DNA of 60,869 bases from JARIHD01 sp964610985 (GCA_964610985.1 CAZSZJ010000005.1:1-60869), one strand, 5' to 3'; positions 1-8,172 are shown, numbered from the stretch's first letter. Made by a program: numbers and translations. The notes: generated by a model not told the origin, from the letters alone.

Positions 1-1
1 C

Positions 2-835
2 CAACAGACACCTCAAACCGCTCCCATACCTGTTCAGCGGCCTGGCCCTGGTTCGAGGCCTCCACAGGCGCCAACTTGGCCTCCAAGCGGTGCTAACTTC
101 GATCCCAGTAAACTAAGCAAGACGCAATTGGAACACCTCGCCGATGAAAAATTGGATTCTATGATTGCCTACGCTGATGGTCCGGAGCTTTACAAGACTT
201 ACGACAAGCTGCTCAAAGATCATCCTAAAGCAGTAGCTAAGGCCGTGAAGCGCCTGGATAAACTTCAAAAAAAGCGCGAGCCTAAACACGAGAGTGCCAA
301 GGGTGTCCGTGACTTTGAGATTAAGCAGCTCAAAGCTAAAGTTGACGGCGCCGAAGCGACGGCTGCAAGATACAGGTCGGTGCTTGGATCTATTCAGAAC
401 AGGGATCATAAGGTGTCGCCTTCTAAGGTGGCCGGCCTGCGCCGCGAGCGCGATCGTCGCCGTGCCGCCGAAAATAATATGCTGGAACGCTACGACATGT
501 TACGGCCAACTCTTGGCGGTGTGCCCGTAAAGAATGAAGATGCTGTCCGCAGCCAGTTCATGGCCTTTGTGGGCGCAGCAGAGCGGGATGATTTACTTCC
601 AAAGAATCCAAACAGCATCATGAACATCGATATGATGGGCATAAGAGAACGCCGAGCCTATGACAAGATCGCATTGAATCTTGCTAGGCATCAGCCGGAG
701 ATGGTCTTTGATGACCGCCAGCTACTTTACAGGTTGCTTGACCGCATCCAGTCGCCTGAAGCAAGACAAGAGGTTGTGAACGAAGCATATGATTACTTCA
801 ATTCCAAGGGCATCACTTTGAATGGTCCTATCTAG
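2..835 (+). CDS. Hypothetical protein, C-terminal part (start lies left of the window)
   Basis: The reading frame is open to the left edge, so the 277 visible residues are the C-terminal part of a longer protein. The first ~35 residues are rich in Pro, Gln and Gly and look like a disordered linker. Then comes a strongly charged helical segment (many Lys, Arg, Glu, Ala), probably coiled coil, and a more globular helical C-terminus. I see no signal peptide, membrane segment or enzyme motif in the visible part. A TTG at 128 could be read as a start, but the upstream frame has no stop, so truncation by the window edge is simpler. A hairpin at 870 closes the unit. Function not recognised. Confidence 0.7.
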   Translation, partial: QQTPQTAPIPVQRPGPGSRPPQAPTWPPSGANFDPSKLSKTQLEHLADEKLDSMIAYADGPELYKTYDKLLKDHPKAVAKAVKRLDKLQKKREPKHESAKGVRDFEIKQLKAKVDGAEATAARYRSVLGSIQNRDHKVSPSKVAGLRRERDRRRAAENNMLERYDMLRPTLGGVPVKNEDAVRSQFMAFVGAAERDDLLPKNPNSIMNIDMMGIRERRAYDKIALNLARHQPEMVFDDRQLLYRLLDRIQSPEARQEVVNEAYDYFNSKGITLNGPI

Positions 836-869
836 GCAAGCCGTTTAGTTTGTCACCCCGGTTTTCACT

Positions 870-906
870 ACGGCCTCTAGCTCTTCGGAACTAGAGGCCG
901 TATACT
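870..906 (+). terminator. Hairpin terminator after the first gene
   Basis: A perfect 11-bp inverted repeat (870-880 with 891-901) encloses a 10-nt loop and is followed by a short T-rich stretch. It lies between the stop of the upstream gene and murE. Its right arm abuts the TATACT that I read as the murE -10 element, so termination and initiation signals are fused in about 40 nt. Confidence 0.6.
901..906 (+). promoter_or_regulatory. Putative -10 element of murE (leaderless type)
   Basis: TATACT ends 6 nt before the ATG at 913, so transcription would start at or next to the start codon. No Shine-Dalgarno sequence precedes the ATG. Confidence 0.4.
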
Positions 907-912
907 TTTGGT

Positions 913-2229
913 ATGAATATTCGCAAGGTAGTTAAGAAGCTTATTCCGCGCGGCTTGTTTCGGCGGATCGAACCGCTGGGTCATTTGGCCGAGGCGGTTG
1001 TATTAAATGTATTGAATGGCTTTCCGGCTCGGGGTATGAAGGTTATTGGGGTCACGGGTACCAATGGCAAAACGACGACCGTGTTTTTGATCCATCGGAT
1101 GCTGCATGAGTCCGGCAAAAGGGTCGGGATGATGAGTACGGTAGCGTACGGCGTGGGTGATAACATTCGGCCACAGATGACGCATATGACCACGTCTTCG
1201 GTGCCGGTTATTATGAAACGACTAAAGGAGATGCGTGCTCAGGGTGTGGAATACTTGGTTCTGGAAGTAACGAGTCACGCTTTGGCGCAGCACCGCGTGT
1301 GGGGGATTCCGTTTACAGCGGCGGTTTTGACGAATATTACGCATGAACATTTGAACTATCACGGGACGTTTGAGCGGTATGTACAGGCCAAGCGCATGCT
1401 GTTTCGGCAGACTGATCGCAATATTGGCGGTCTGCGCGTTGGGTTGGTGAATGCTGATGATCCAAATGCCGAGGTGTTTGCCTCGGCGATTAGCCGGCCG
1501 ATGTTGTACGGCACGGGCGAGGCTGATCTGCGGGCGACTGATATAAAGTTGTCGTCTAATAAGGTTAATTACGCCGCGGTCCATAGTGACAAAAAATACA
1601 ACATTACCTGCCAATTGCCTGGAAGTTTTAATGTGTATAACTCCTTGGCGGCGGTGGGCGTGGGCGAAGCTCTTGGTTTGAGTGTGGCGCAGATAGAACG
1701 GGGAATTGCGGCGTTGGAAGGTGTGGAGGGTCGTATGACCAGCATCGACGAGGGTCAAGACTTTACAGTGGTCGTGGACTATGCGCACACCCCTGACAGT
1801 TTTGAAAAATTATTTCGCGATATGAAACCGGTGATAAAGGGCAAACTGATCGTGCTATTCGGTTCTTTGGGCGGTGGTGACGAAGCTAAACGTGCCGAAC
1901 AAGGTCAGTTGGCTGGTACCTACGCTAGTGAGGTGATTGTGACCGAAGAAGACAATCGTACCGAAGACCCAGAGCGCATTCGGCGTATGATTGCCGAAGG
2001 TGCTGAACGCGCTGGCAAGGTTGTGGACAAGGATCTGTTTTTGATAGCTGATCGGCGTGAAGCGATTCGATTTGCTTTGGCTCGCGCGCGGAAGGGCGAT
2101 ACGGTCATGCTCCTCGGCAAAGGCCATGAAAAGACGATTGAACGCTCCAAAGAAACCATTTCCTGGAATGAGGCTGACGAAGCGCGGAGGGCGCTCCGGT
2201 CGCTCAAAAAGCTGCGCGGCAAAAAATAA
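913..2229 (+). CDS. murE: Mur ligase, MurE-like (UDP-MurNAc-tripeptide synthetase)
   Basis: Mur ligases add an amino acid to the UDP-MurNAc peptide in cytoplasmic peptidoglycan precursor synthesis; MurE adds the third residue. The ATP-binding loop GTNGKTTT sits at residues 49-56. The TSHAL...H segment near 120 and HEHLNYHGT near 144-152 match the MurE central domain, and VDYAHTPDS starts the C-terminal domain. At 438 residues it is shorter than typical MurE (about 480-500) and lacks most of the N-terminal UDP-binding domain. The position of the DNPR motif of meso-DAP-adding enzymes reads DNRTEDP, so the amino acid added cannot be assigned. It is monocistronic between two terminators. Family assignment is firm, substrate is not. 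Confidence 0.85.
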   Translation: MNIRKVVKKLIPRGLFRRIEPLGHLAEAVVLNVLNGFPARGMKVIGVTGTNGKTTTVFLIHRMLHESGKRVGMMSTVAYGVGDNIRPQMTHMTTSSVPVIMKRLKEMRAQGVEYLVLEVTSHALAQHRVWGIPFTAAVLTNITHEHLNYHGTFERYVQAKRMLFRQTDRNIGGLRVGLVNADDPNAEVFASAISRPMLYGTGEADLRATDIKLSSNKVNYAAVHSDKKYNITCQLPGSFNVYNSLAAVGVGEALGLSVAQIERGIAALEGVEGRMTSIDEGQDFTVVVDYAHTPDSFEKLFRDMKPVIKGKLIVLFGSLGGGDEAKRAEQGQLAGTYASEVIVTEEDNRTEDPERIRRMIAEGAERAGKVVDKDLFLIADRREAIRFALARARKGDTVMLLGKGHEKTIERSKETISWNEADEARRALRSLKKLRGKK

Positions 2230-2324
2230 CACACAAAAAGCACTCGCTCGCCAGCAAATGGAGAGTGGCCTTGTCTCGCTGGGCACTATAGGCCCAGTGC
2301 TTTTTGTGTGTTATTTTTTGCCGC
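2216..2324. terminator. Large bidirectional terminator between convergent murE and arginase genes
   Basis: Two arms, 2216-2244 and 2296-2324, are perfect inverted copies of 29 nt. Each contains an A- or T-run, so either strand yields a stem followed by Ts. The arms include the stop codon of murE and reach the arginase stop codon. A nested 6-bp hairpin (CTGGGC 2279-2284 with GCCCAG 2292-2297) overlaps the right arm and could compete with the large stem. Confidence 0.8.
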
Positions 2325-3265
2325 TATTTTTGGTTGCGTTCAAGGTAGTGCGTGTACCAACTGTATTCTTTGCCAAAAAAGGTGGCGATGAGCTCGATGG
2401 CGAGTTCGGCAGTCTTGCCTTGAACGTCTTGGAGCGGGTTATATTCGACGACGTCTACACCGACGACGTTGCATTTTTGGCCGATGTGGTCGGCGATGGC
2501 GGCGATTTCGCGGTAGGTAAGACCTTTTTTGTTCGGCATGCCGGCCCCGGGGGCGTACAGCGCGTCGATGGCGTCGAGGTCGAGACTGACCCAGATGTTA
2601 TCGACCTGTGAGGCGAGTTTATCGATCATTGGAAACAGAGGTGCGAGGCCGTTTTTGAGCAGGTCGAGCATGCTAAAGGCATGCAGATTCTCACGCGCAA
2701 CGAGGTCGGTTTCGGCTTGGTCAAAGTCGCATCCGCCGATGTGCAGCATATTGTCTTTGTGGATTTTGACTTGTTTGCCGTATGTCTCGGCCAGTTCGGG
2801 CGTGCCGTAGCCCATGAGAGATGCTAGTTGCATGCCGTGGATGTTGCCGGTGGGCGTGGTTTGGTCGGTGTTCATGTCGCCGTGAGCGTCGAAGTAAATG
2901 ATGCCGAGGCCGCCTTTGAGGCCGACGGATGCGCCCGAAACGGCACCCAGACAGATGGAGTGGTCGCCGCCGAGCACGATAGATTTTTCGCCCTTTTTGG
3001 CGGCTGCCTCTGTTATCTTGGCGGTTTCTTCGCTGACGCGGATGATTTCGGCTGCGCGGCGGAGTTTGGGATTGCCAACAGGGACATCGGCACGGTTTTT
3101 GACGGCGACGTTGCCTTTATCGGTCAACTCTAACCCGGCGCTACGCAATTTAGAGACGATACCTTGATAACGAAAGGTGTCCGCTCCCATGGAAACGCCC
3201 AAATTTTCGGCACCCAAATCAAGCGGCACACCCAAAAGTGTAACGGAAGTTAAGTTAGATTTCAT
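2324..3265 (-). CDS. rocF: Arginase (ureohydrolase family)
   Basis: Arginase hydrolyses L-arginine to ornithine and urea with a two-manganese centre. The manganese ligand motifs are present: GGDHS at residues 99-103, DAHGDMN at 126-132 and SLDLDAID at 227-234, followed by APGAGMP. The length, 313 residues, is normal. The ornithine-type motif supports arginase rather than agmatinase, but other ureohydrolases cannot be excluded without alignment. It is transcribed alone, convergent with murE and divergent from the EndoU-like gene. In a reduced genome it may serve arginine use as nitrogen source or modulation of host arginine; that is inference. Confidence 0.85.
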   Translation of the reverse strand: MKSNLTSVTLLGVPLDLGAENLGVSMGADTFRYQGIVSKLRSAGLELTDKGNVAVKNRADVPVGNPKLRRAAEIIRVSEETAKITEAAAKKGEKSIVLGGDHSICLGAVSGASVGLKGGLGIIYFDAHGDMNTDQTTPTGNIHGMQLASLMGYGTPELAETYGKQVKIHKDNMLHIGGCDFDQAETDLVARENLHAFSMLDLLKNGLAPLFPMIDKLASQVDNIWVSLDLDAIDALYAPGAGMPNKKGLTYREIAAIADHIGQKCNVVGVDVVEYNPLQDVQGKTAELAIELIATFFGKEYSWYTHYLERNQK

Positions 3266-3350
3266 AAATCCAGTATATCAAATGTCCATACAATCCTATT
3301 TACACAATTGCAATAATATGCTAATGTTTATATGAAACCTAAAACAAAAT

Positions 3351-4142
3351 ATGACAGAAACACTTGTCTCAAAACCAGTCGTAGATTATGAGCAGGAACC
3401 TCCGAATTATGGCGTCCCTGATCGAGAGGCAATGTTACGAGATTTGTTGAGTGTCGACTATGATCAAGCGGTCCAAGAAGGCCTAATCGATATGTTCCAG
3501 GTTGACGCTGCCACCGGTAATGATGGTCTTTTGCATACTCTTACAGGAGGTGTGGTAACGACCACCCATGGTGGCATTGTGCCTGAAGGATTCCATCATG
3601 AGCCATCGGCCAAAGCTGTCTGGCCTCATGTGACCAATGGCAGCGGATCAAAGCCCGTTACCTATGTGGACCGGTCACATTTAGAGAGTGCTAATTCAAG
3701 CGAACGTGCCAAGTATCGCGAGTTTCCGTTTGAACCCTACCAGGGGCAAGTTGTAATAGGTGGTCTAAAGAAATATTCGGTACATAAAAACGCTGAGACG
3801 GGCGAGGCGAAGCTTGCGCCGGCAAAGAATACCATGTTTCCAAAAGAATACGATGAATATATGGTGCTTCGATCGGTTAAAGAAGCGTATGATAATCGTG
3901 ATCGCGAAAATGAATTTACATCCAAAGATGTGGACGGTCATGATGTTATCGTTGCACAAGGTGATAGTATTATGATGGATGGAAAATCTAAGATGCCTAT
4001 CCGTCTAGTATTAGATGCCCAAACCGGCAAGATACGGACGGCTATCCCAATCACCAAACGCAAACCAGGTATAATGAAACTTACGTCCGAGCAGGCTGAG
4101 GCACTTATTTTCGGTGACCTGCTCAAGAAAGATGAGAAATAG
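3351..4142 (+). CDS. EndoU-like nuclease (putative RNase toxin)
   Basis: EndoU-family enzymes are metal-dependent or metal-independent RNases; bacterial members are often polymorphic toxin tips. This 263-residue protein shows the family pattern: H62 in HTLTGG, a GFHH block at 80-83, a Lys-containing block before FP (K159...FP163-164), and a C-terminal strand ending IRTAIPI (228-234), like the TAYP/TAFP end of bacterial EndoU domains. The likely catalytic residues are H62 or H73, H82 or H83, K159 and T230. About 55 residues precede the domain and carry no signal peptide or recognisable delivery domain. A small acidic gene follows after 1 nt, as expected for an immunity protein. Assigned by eye from motif order, not by search. 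Confidence 0.65.
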   Translation: MTETLVSKPVVDYEQEPPNYGVPDREAMLRDLLSVDYDQAVQEGLIDMFQVDAATGNDGLLHTLTGGVVTTTHGGIVPEGFHHEPSAKAVWPHVTNGSGSKPVTYVDRSHLESANSSERAKYREFPFEPYQGQVVIGGLKKYSVHKNAETGEAKLAPAKNTMFPKEYDEYMVLRSVKEAYDNRDRENEFTSKDVDGHDVIVAQGDSIMMDGKSKMPIRLVLDAQTGKIRTAIPITKRKPGIMKLTSEQAEALIFGDLLKKDEK

Positions 4143-4143
4143 T

Positions 4144-4431
4144 ATGTCACCACAAGAACGCACCCCGGAAGAGATATTCGTGGAACTTAATAGCCGTTTG
4201 ATCAACCTGGGTCTGCCTTTTGATGATTTGGTGGGTGCAGCGAAATATGAGCGAGAGCTTGGTGGGGAAGGTGCATTTGTTCAGATTGAACCAGATGAGA
4301 CAGGAGCGGGTGCGGTCGTTGTTGTGAAGGCTGAGACCGTGGATTTCAAGCTCGGGGGATTCGGACCCTATGTTTTAGATCTTGCGGCTGCGCAGAAACT
4401 TATAGAGCCGCCTGATGTCGCCGCATCATAA
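4144..4431 (+). CDS. Small acidic protein, candidate immunity partner of the EndoU-like nuclease
   Basis: This 95-residue protein starts at the ATG one base after the stop of the EndoU-like gene; an upstream in-frame ATG at 4114 would overlap that gene and is less likely. It is acidic, lacks signal peptide and membrane segment, and has an N-terminal helical part followed by a strand-rich Gly/Val/Ala segment. I do not recognise a family. Tight coupling to a nuclease gene and small acidic character are typical of immunity proteins, so that role is a reasonable inference only. The next feature downstream is the unrelated groES promoter. Confidence 0.65.
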   Translation: MSPQERTPEEIFVELNSRLINLGLPFDDLVGAAKYERELGGEGAFVQIEPDETGAGAVVVVKAETVDFKLGGFGPYVLDLAAAQKLIEPPDVAAS

Positions 4432-4436
4432 CCTGC

Positions 4437-4466
4437 TTGACAGTAGATTCCAACCTCTTATATAGT
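4437..4466 (+). promoter_or_regulatory. Promoter of groES-groEL
   Basis: TTGACA at 4437-4442 is a perfect -35 box. TATATA (4459-4464) or the overlapping TATAGT (4461-4466) serves as -10 with 16-18 nt spacing. The CIRCE operator begins right after it. Confidence 0.8.
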
Positions 4467-4479
4467 GAATGACGATGAG

Positions 4480-4506
4480 TTAGCACTCACATAGTGCAAG
4501 TGCTAA
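4480..4506 (+). promoter_or_regulatory. CIRCE operator (HrcA binding site)
   Basis: TTAGCACTC, a 9-nt spacer and AAGTGCTAA match the CIRCE consensus with one mismatch in the right half. The symmetry extends outward to 4477-4509 as an 11-bp stem. CIRCE is bound by the heat-shock repressor HrcA; no hrcA gene is in this window. Confidence 0.95.
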
Positions 4507-4544
4507 CTCCCCTTGATATCAGTTGCTAACAGAGGAGTTATTTT

Positions 4545-4814
4545 ATGAACGTCAAAGTACAACCTCTTGATGAGTATGTTGTAGCAGTTGCCGAAGAAGC
4601 ACAGACCAAAACCGCGAGCGGTTTGTATCTGCCAGGCGGTGCTGCAGAAAAGCCCAAAGTCGCCAAGGTGGTTGCCGTGGGCAAAGCTGTTGCCGAAGTA
4701 AAAGTGGGTGACCGCATTTTGTACAAAAACGAGTACGAAGCGACCAATGTGAAGGTCGACGGCGAAGCCTACATTATTATCTACGCCCGCAACATTATTG
4801 CGACTGTTAACTAG
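4545..4814 (+). CDS. groES: Co-chaperonin GroES
   Basis: GroES caps the GroEL cavity during protein folding in the cytoplasm. At 89 residues it is slightly short for the family. The mobile loop (TKTASGLYLPG) that contacts GroEL, the GDRILYKNEY segment and the C-terminal strand with ILY/IIIYARNI are clear. A strong ribosome binding site (GAGGAG, 4532-4537) precedes the ATG. It is first gene of the CIRCE-controlled groES-groEL operon, 20 nt ahead of groEL. Confidence 0.95.
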   Translation: MNVKVQPLDEYVVAVAEEAQTKTASGLYLPGGAAEKPKVAKVVAVGKAVAEVKVGDRILYKNEYEATNVKVDGEAYIIIYARNIIATVN

Positions 4815-4834
4815 ATCTAGGAGGATTTTTAGCG

Positions 4835-6490
4835 ATGGCAAAAAAAGTTTTTTATGATGATGACGCTCGCCGCCGTGTACTGGCGGGTGCAAAGATTTTG
4901 TATGATGCAGTCAAGACGACTATGGGACCAAAGGGCCGCAATGTGGTTATTGGCAAAGCGTACGGGGCACCGACCGTTACGCATGATGGTGTGACTGTTG
5001 CTAAAGGTGTAGAGATCGGCGATGTCGACGACGAAACTTTGGGCTACAAAGTGGGCGCCGAGCTGATCAAACAGGCTGCCTCTAAAATGAAAGACGTTGC
5101 TGGTGACGGTACGACCACCGTAACCGTGTTGACCTATAACATTTTGAACGAAGCAAACAAGTTGATCGCCGCTGGCCACAACCCTATGCTGCTACGCAAA
5201 GGTCTGGAAGCTGCCGCGCAAGATGTGATCGAAAAACTGGACGGCATGCGCGAAGATATTGCCGCCAACAAAAAACGTATCGCTGAAGTGGCGACGATTT
5301 CTGCGGGTGACGCCGAGATTGGTCAGCTGATTGCCGACGTTATGGACAAAGTCGGCCGCGACGGCGTGGTAACGGTTGAAGAAGGCCAGGGCTTAACGTT
5401 GCAGAGCGAAGTGGTTGAGGGCTTTACCTTTGACCGTGGTTTTGTGAGCCCATACATGGTGACCGACACCGCTCGTCTGGAGGCTGTATATGACAAGCCA
5501 GCCGTGGTAATTACCGACAAAAAGATTAGTTCGATCCAAGAATTTTTGCCCGTTTTGGAGCGCTTGGCGCAGACCGGCAAAAAAGACCTGGTCTTGATCG
5601 CCGAAGATGTAGAAGGCGAAGCAATGGCTACCCTTATCTTGAACCGTCTGAAAGGCGTGTTTAATACTGTTGCTGTCAAGGCTCCGGCTTTTGGTGATCA
5701 GCGCAAGGCTATCCTGGAAGATCTTGCCACGTTGACTGGCGCGACTGTCATTAGTGAAGAGCAGGGTCACAGCTTTGAAGATGTCGACCTGCACATGGTT
5801 GGTTCGGCCCGCCGCGTGATCGTGGGTAAAGACGAAACGACTATTATTGAAGGTGCCGGTTCGGCTGCTGATTTGCAAGGCCGTATCAAACAAATTACCG
5901 CTCAGATTGACGCCACCACCAGCGAATACGACCGCGAACAACTGGAAAAGCGCCGCGCCGCGCTGTCTGGCAAAGTTGCCGTCATTAAGGTAGGCGGTGC
6001 AACCGAAACCGAGATCGAAGAAAAGAAATTCCGCGTGGACGACGCTGTTGCTGCCGTAAAGGCTGCGCTGGCCGAAGGTGTTGTGCCTGGTGGTGGTGTG
6101 ACACTGGTTAACTTGGCTGCGACCATTACGCCCGGTACTGCGACTGACGATGACGACGCCACGGTTATCGCTGGCAAGATGCTCCTAAAAAGTGCACTCG
6201 AACAGCCATTCCGTATTTTGTTGTCCAACGCTGGCCTGAACGCCGACGAGTGGCTGCCACAAGTCAAGACTGCCAAACCTGGCTTTGGTGTAAATGTAAA
6301 TCATCCTGGTAAGTTGGTCGACCTCCGCACCGCCGGCATTGTTGACCCGGCTCGCGTAACCAAAGAGGCATTACTAAATGCGACCTCGATTGCCGGAACG
6401 AGTATGACCATGGGCGCATTGGTGGTTGACGTGCCAGAAGCCGAAAAGGCAAGTGCCGCACCGGACATGGGCGGCATGGGCATGATGTAG
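4835..6490 (+). CDS. groEL: Chaperonin GroEL
   Basis: GroEL is the ATP-driven folding chamber that works with GroES. The 551 residues align end to end with the family: TMGPKGRNVVI near the N-terminus, the ATP-site motif GDGTTTVTVL near residue 86-95, VVPGGGVTL near 410 and the Gly/Met tail ending GGMGMM. An AGGAGG ribosome binding site precedes the ATG. It is cotranscribed with groES and ends at a strong terminator at 6544. Confidence 0.97.
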   Translation: MAKKVFYDDDARRRVLAGAKILYDAVKTTMGPKGRNVVIGKAYGAPTVTHDGVTVAKGVEIGDVDDETLGYKVGAELIKQAASKMKDVAGDGTTTVTVLTYNILNEANKLIAAGHNPMLLRKGLEAAAQDVIEKLDGMREDIAANKKRIAEVATISAGDAEIGQLIADVMDKVGRDGVVTVEEGQGLTLQSEVVEGFTFDRGFVSPYMVTDTARLEAVYDKPAVVITDKKISSIQEFLPVLERLAQTGKKDLVLIAEDVEGEAMATLILNRLKGVFNTVAVKAPAFGDQRKAILEDLATLTGATVISEEQGHSFEDVDLHMVGSARRVIVGKDETTIIEGAGSAADLQGRIKQITAQIDATTSEYDREQLEKRRAALSGKVAVIKVGGATETEIEEKKFRVDDAVAAVKAALAEGVVPGGGVTLVNLAATITPGTATDDDDATVIAGKMLLKSALEQPFRILLSNAGLNADEWLPQVKTAKPGFGVNVNHPGKLVDLRTAGIVDPARVTKEALLNATSIAGTSMTMGALVVDVPEAEKASAAPDMGGMGMM

Positions 6491-6543
6491 GCAGGGAAAA
6501 CAGATTTCCCTCGATGCTCCGCTGCTCTTCTGTGCAGCAGGAA

Positions 6544-6580
6544 AATACCCCGGAAGCGCTTTCCGGGGTATTCGTTTTTT
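6544..6580 (+). terminator. Intrinsic terminator of groES-groEL
   Basis: A perfect 12-bp GC-rich stem (6544-6555 with 6561-6572) with a 5-nt loop is followed by a T-run (6575-6580). Confidence 0.9.
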
Positions 6581-6595
6581 GGCAAAATTATTGTT

Positions 6596-6787
6596 CTAGG
6601 TTTTGCGTCCGCCGTAGGTTCCACCGCCATAGCCAAAGTCGCTGCGCTGGGCCAGGGGATTTTCTTTGCCGGTAAGGATTTTTAGGAGCGCGCTGAGACC
6701 TAAAATTGAGGCTATGCCAAAGCCCACTGTTGCCAGAAATTCTTTCCTGGTCATTTCTTTCTGCATGAGTTCGTTGATTTTTTGCAT
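6596..6787 (-). CDS. Small protein with Tat-signal-like N-terminus, next to tatC
   Basis: A 63-residue protein. Residues 13-18 read TRKEFL, a one-substitution variant of the twin-arginine consensus (S/T-R-R-x-F-L), followed by a hydrophobic helix (about 20-42). The remaining C-terminus is short and Gly/Tyr-rich (GYGGGTYGG). An internal Met just before TRKEFL is an alternative start. It lies directly downstream of tatC on the same strand (67 nt gap), so it may be a Tat substrate or a Tat-associated membrane peptide. The mature part is only about 20 residues, which argues against a classical enzyme. Function unknown. Confidence 0.65.
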   Translation of the reverse strand: MQKINELMQKEMTRKEFLATVGFGIASILGLSALLKILTGKENPLAQRSDFGYGGGTYGGRKT

Positions 6788-6854
6788 ACCACTTTACCCT
6801 TTTTATTTTAATGTTTGATCTAACGCGCATTGTAGGATGAGTTGCGTTGGACTG

Positions 6855-8018
6855 TCAAGACGTCCGAGGTTGGCGGGTAAGCGTATAAGAGGGACGGGCA
6901 AAATCGCTAAAGGAACGCGTTTGTCGGCGTGTGGGGAGTGCCCGGGGTGTAAGTGGTTTGGGAGGTTGTTGAGGTGCAGACCGAGTTGGAGTTGGCGGAG
7001 GTGTTGGCAGCAGTGTTGGTTTTTGAGTTACTGCCAAGATTGCATTATTGGCTTTGATGGACGGACGAATCGGCATGACTGCTGCCGTAGGGGTAGCAGA
7101 CGTATACGTGTGGACGACCGGAGCTATCGCCGGAACAGACTGTACCCGCGAGGTCTTCTGTTGCCGCGCTAGTTGCGCCTGCATGAATTTTGCTTGTCGT
7201 TCGGCTTGCAGGTCGGCATCCTTTTTAAGGAGTTCCATAACTTTGCGTGGCCGACGCCTCCGGCGCTGCATGGCCCAAATAATGCCCGCACTCATCTCGT
7301 ACATGAGGATAATGGGGCCGCTGAGCATGAGTTGGTTCTGGATATCTGGCGTTGGACTGACAATAGCTCCGGCGATGACAGCACCCAGAATAACCCACCG
7401 TTGTTGCCGAAAAAGCGTGCGCGGTTTGAGCGGTTTGATCCGGTTAATAAGCAATAATACCAGAGGTAGCTGAAAAAGCAGTGCCGCTCCCAGCAAATAT
7501 ACCAGCACAAAATTCAAGTACGACTGAATAGTAATGAGCGCCTTAATCTGTTCGGACGAAAAACTGGTCAGCAAAAAACCCATCGCCGCAGGCAGACCGA
7601 CAAAGTACCCAAACGCTATACCTCCCGCAGCCAACAAACTAGAGGCTAGCGTGGCAAGACGCAAAAAACGCTTCGTCTCATGTTTAATAATCGGGTGGAT
7701 ATACATAAACACCTGATGCACAATGACCGGAATACCCGCTGCAACACCGGCATACAAACATAGCTTAAACTGAAAATCAAATCCACCACCAGGCGTGGTA
7801 AAGATAAATTGCTGGCCATGCGCCGGCGTAAGCAGCCACCGCGTCAGGACTCCGGACATGGCAAAAGCCACCGCACCAAAAACACCTACCGCAAGTGCAA
7901 CATAAAATAGCCGTTTACGGAGTTCCTGGACGTGAGCAGACAGAGATATTTTTTCTGACGGTTTAGGAGGCGTTTTTCGACTCAGTCTTCTCGCTGGCTT
8001 GTTTCTGGCTTGTTTCAT
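6855..8018 (-). CDS. tatC: Sec-independent protein translocase TatC with long C-terminal tail
   Basis: TatC recognises twin-arginine signal peptides in the cytoplasmic membrane. The start I chose gives 387 residues and overlaps tatA by 56 nt; no later ATG, GTG or TTG precedes the conserved region. The family N-terminus (SAHVQELRKRLFYVAL) and about six hydrophobic segments are visible, including the PAMGFLLTSF and SPTPDIQNQL regions that match TatC. After the last membrane helix near residue 240 a basic RRRRRPRK stretch opens a tail of roughly 140 residues rich in Pro, Thr, Ala, Gln and Arg. Typical TatC ends near 250 residues. The tail is presumably cytoplasmic and disordered. No tatB is visible. 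Confidence 0.88.
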   Translation of the reverse strand: MKQARNKPARRLSRKTPPKPSEKISLSAHVQELRKRLFYVALAVGVFGAVAFAMSGVLTRWLLTPAHGQQFIFTTPGGGFDFQFKLCLYAGVAAGIPVIVHQVFMYIHPIIKHETKRFLRLATLASSLLAAGGIAFGYFVGLPAAMGFLLTSFSSEQIKALITIQSYLNFVLVYLLGAALLFQLPLVLLLINRIKPLKPRTLFRQQRWVILGAVIAGAIVSPTPDIQNQLMLSGPIILMYEMSAGIIWAMQRRRRRPRKVMELLKKDADLQAERQAKFMQAQLARQQKTSRVQSVPAIAPVVHTYTSATPTAAVMPIRPSIKANNAILAVTQKPTLLPTPPPTPTRSAPQQPPKPLTPRALPTRRQTRSFSDFARPSYTLTRQPRTS

Positions 8019-8172
8019 CACCTTCCAGGCCCTTTCGAAGTTCACGCGCCGAAGAGCCCAAACTTTTAGCCAACTCTGGCAATTTGCGTCCGCCAAAAAG
8101 CAGAAGTGCAATTAGCAAGATTAGCAATAATTCCCAACCACCCAGGTTCAAAAATCCAAAATGGTCAACCAT
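7963..8172 (-). CDS. tatA: Twin-arginine translocase subunit TatA
   Basis: TatA oligomerises to form the translocation path of the Tat system. The 69-residue protein has the standard plan: one short N-terminal membrane helix (about 11-27, LLLILLIALLLF), the FGGRKLPELAKSLG hinge and amphipathic helix, and a charged tail. It precedes and overlaps tatC, as in many tatAC operons. Confidence 0.92.
   Translation of the reverse strand: MVDHFGFLNLGGWELLLILLIALLLFGGRKLPELAKSLGSSARELRKGLEGDETSQKQASEKTESKNAS

Noticed and set aside
128..835. Complete gene starting at the TTG at 128
   Set aside because: The frame is open to the left edge and the upstream residues form a plausible linker, so a truncated gene is more likely.
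8018..8111. Longer TatC start at 8111
   Set aside because: The extra 31 residues are antisense-like sequence inside tatA frame overlap and do not resemble TatC; the Met at 8018 precedes the family N-terminus.
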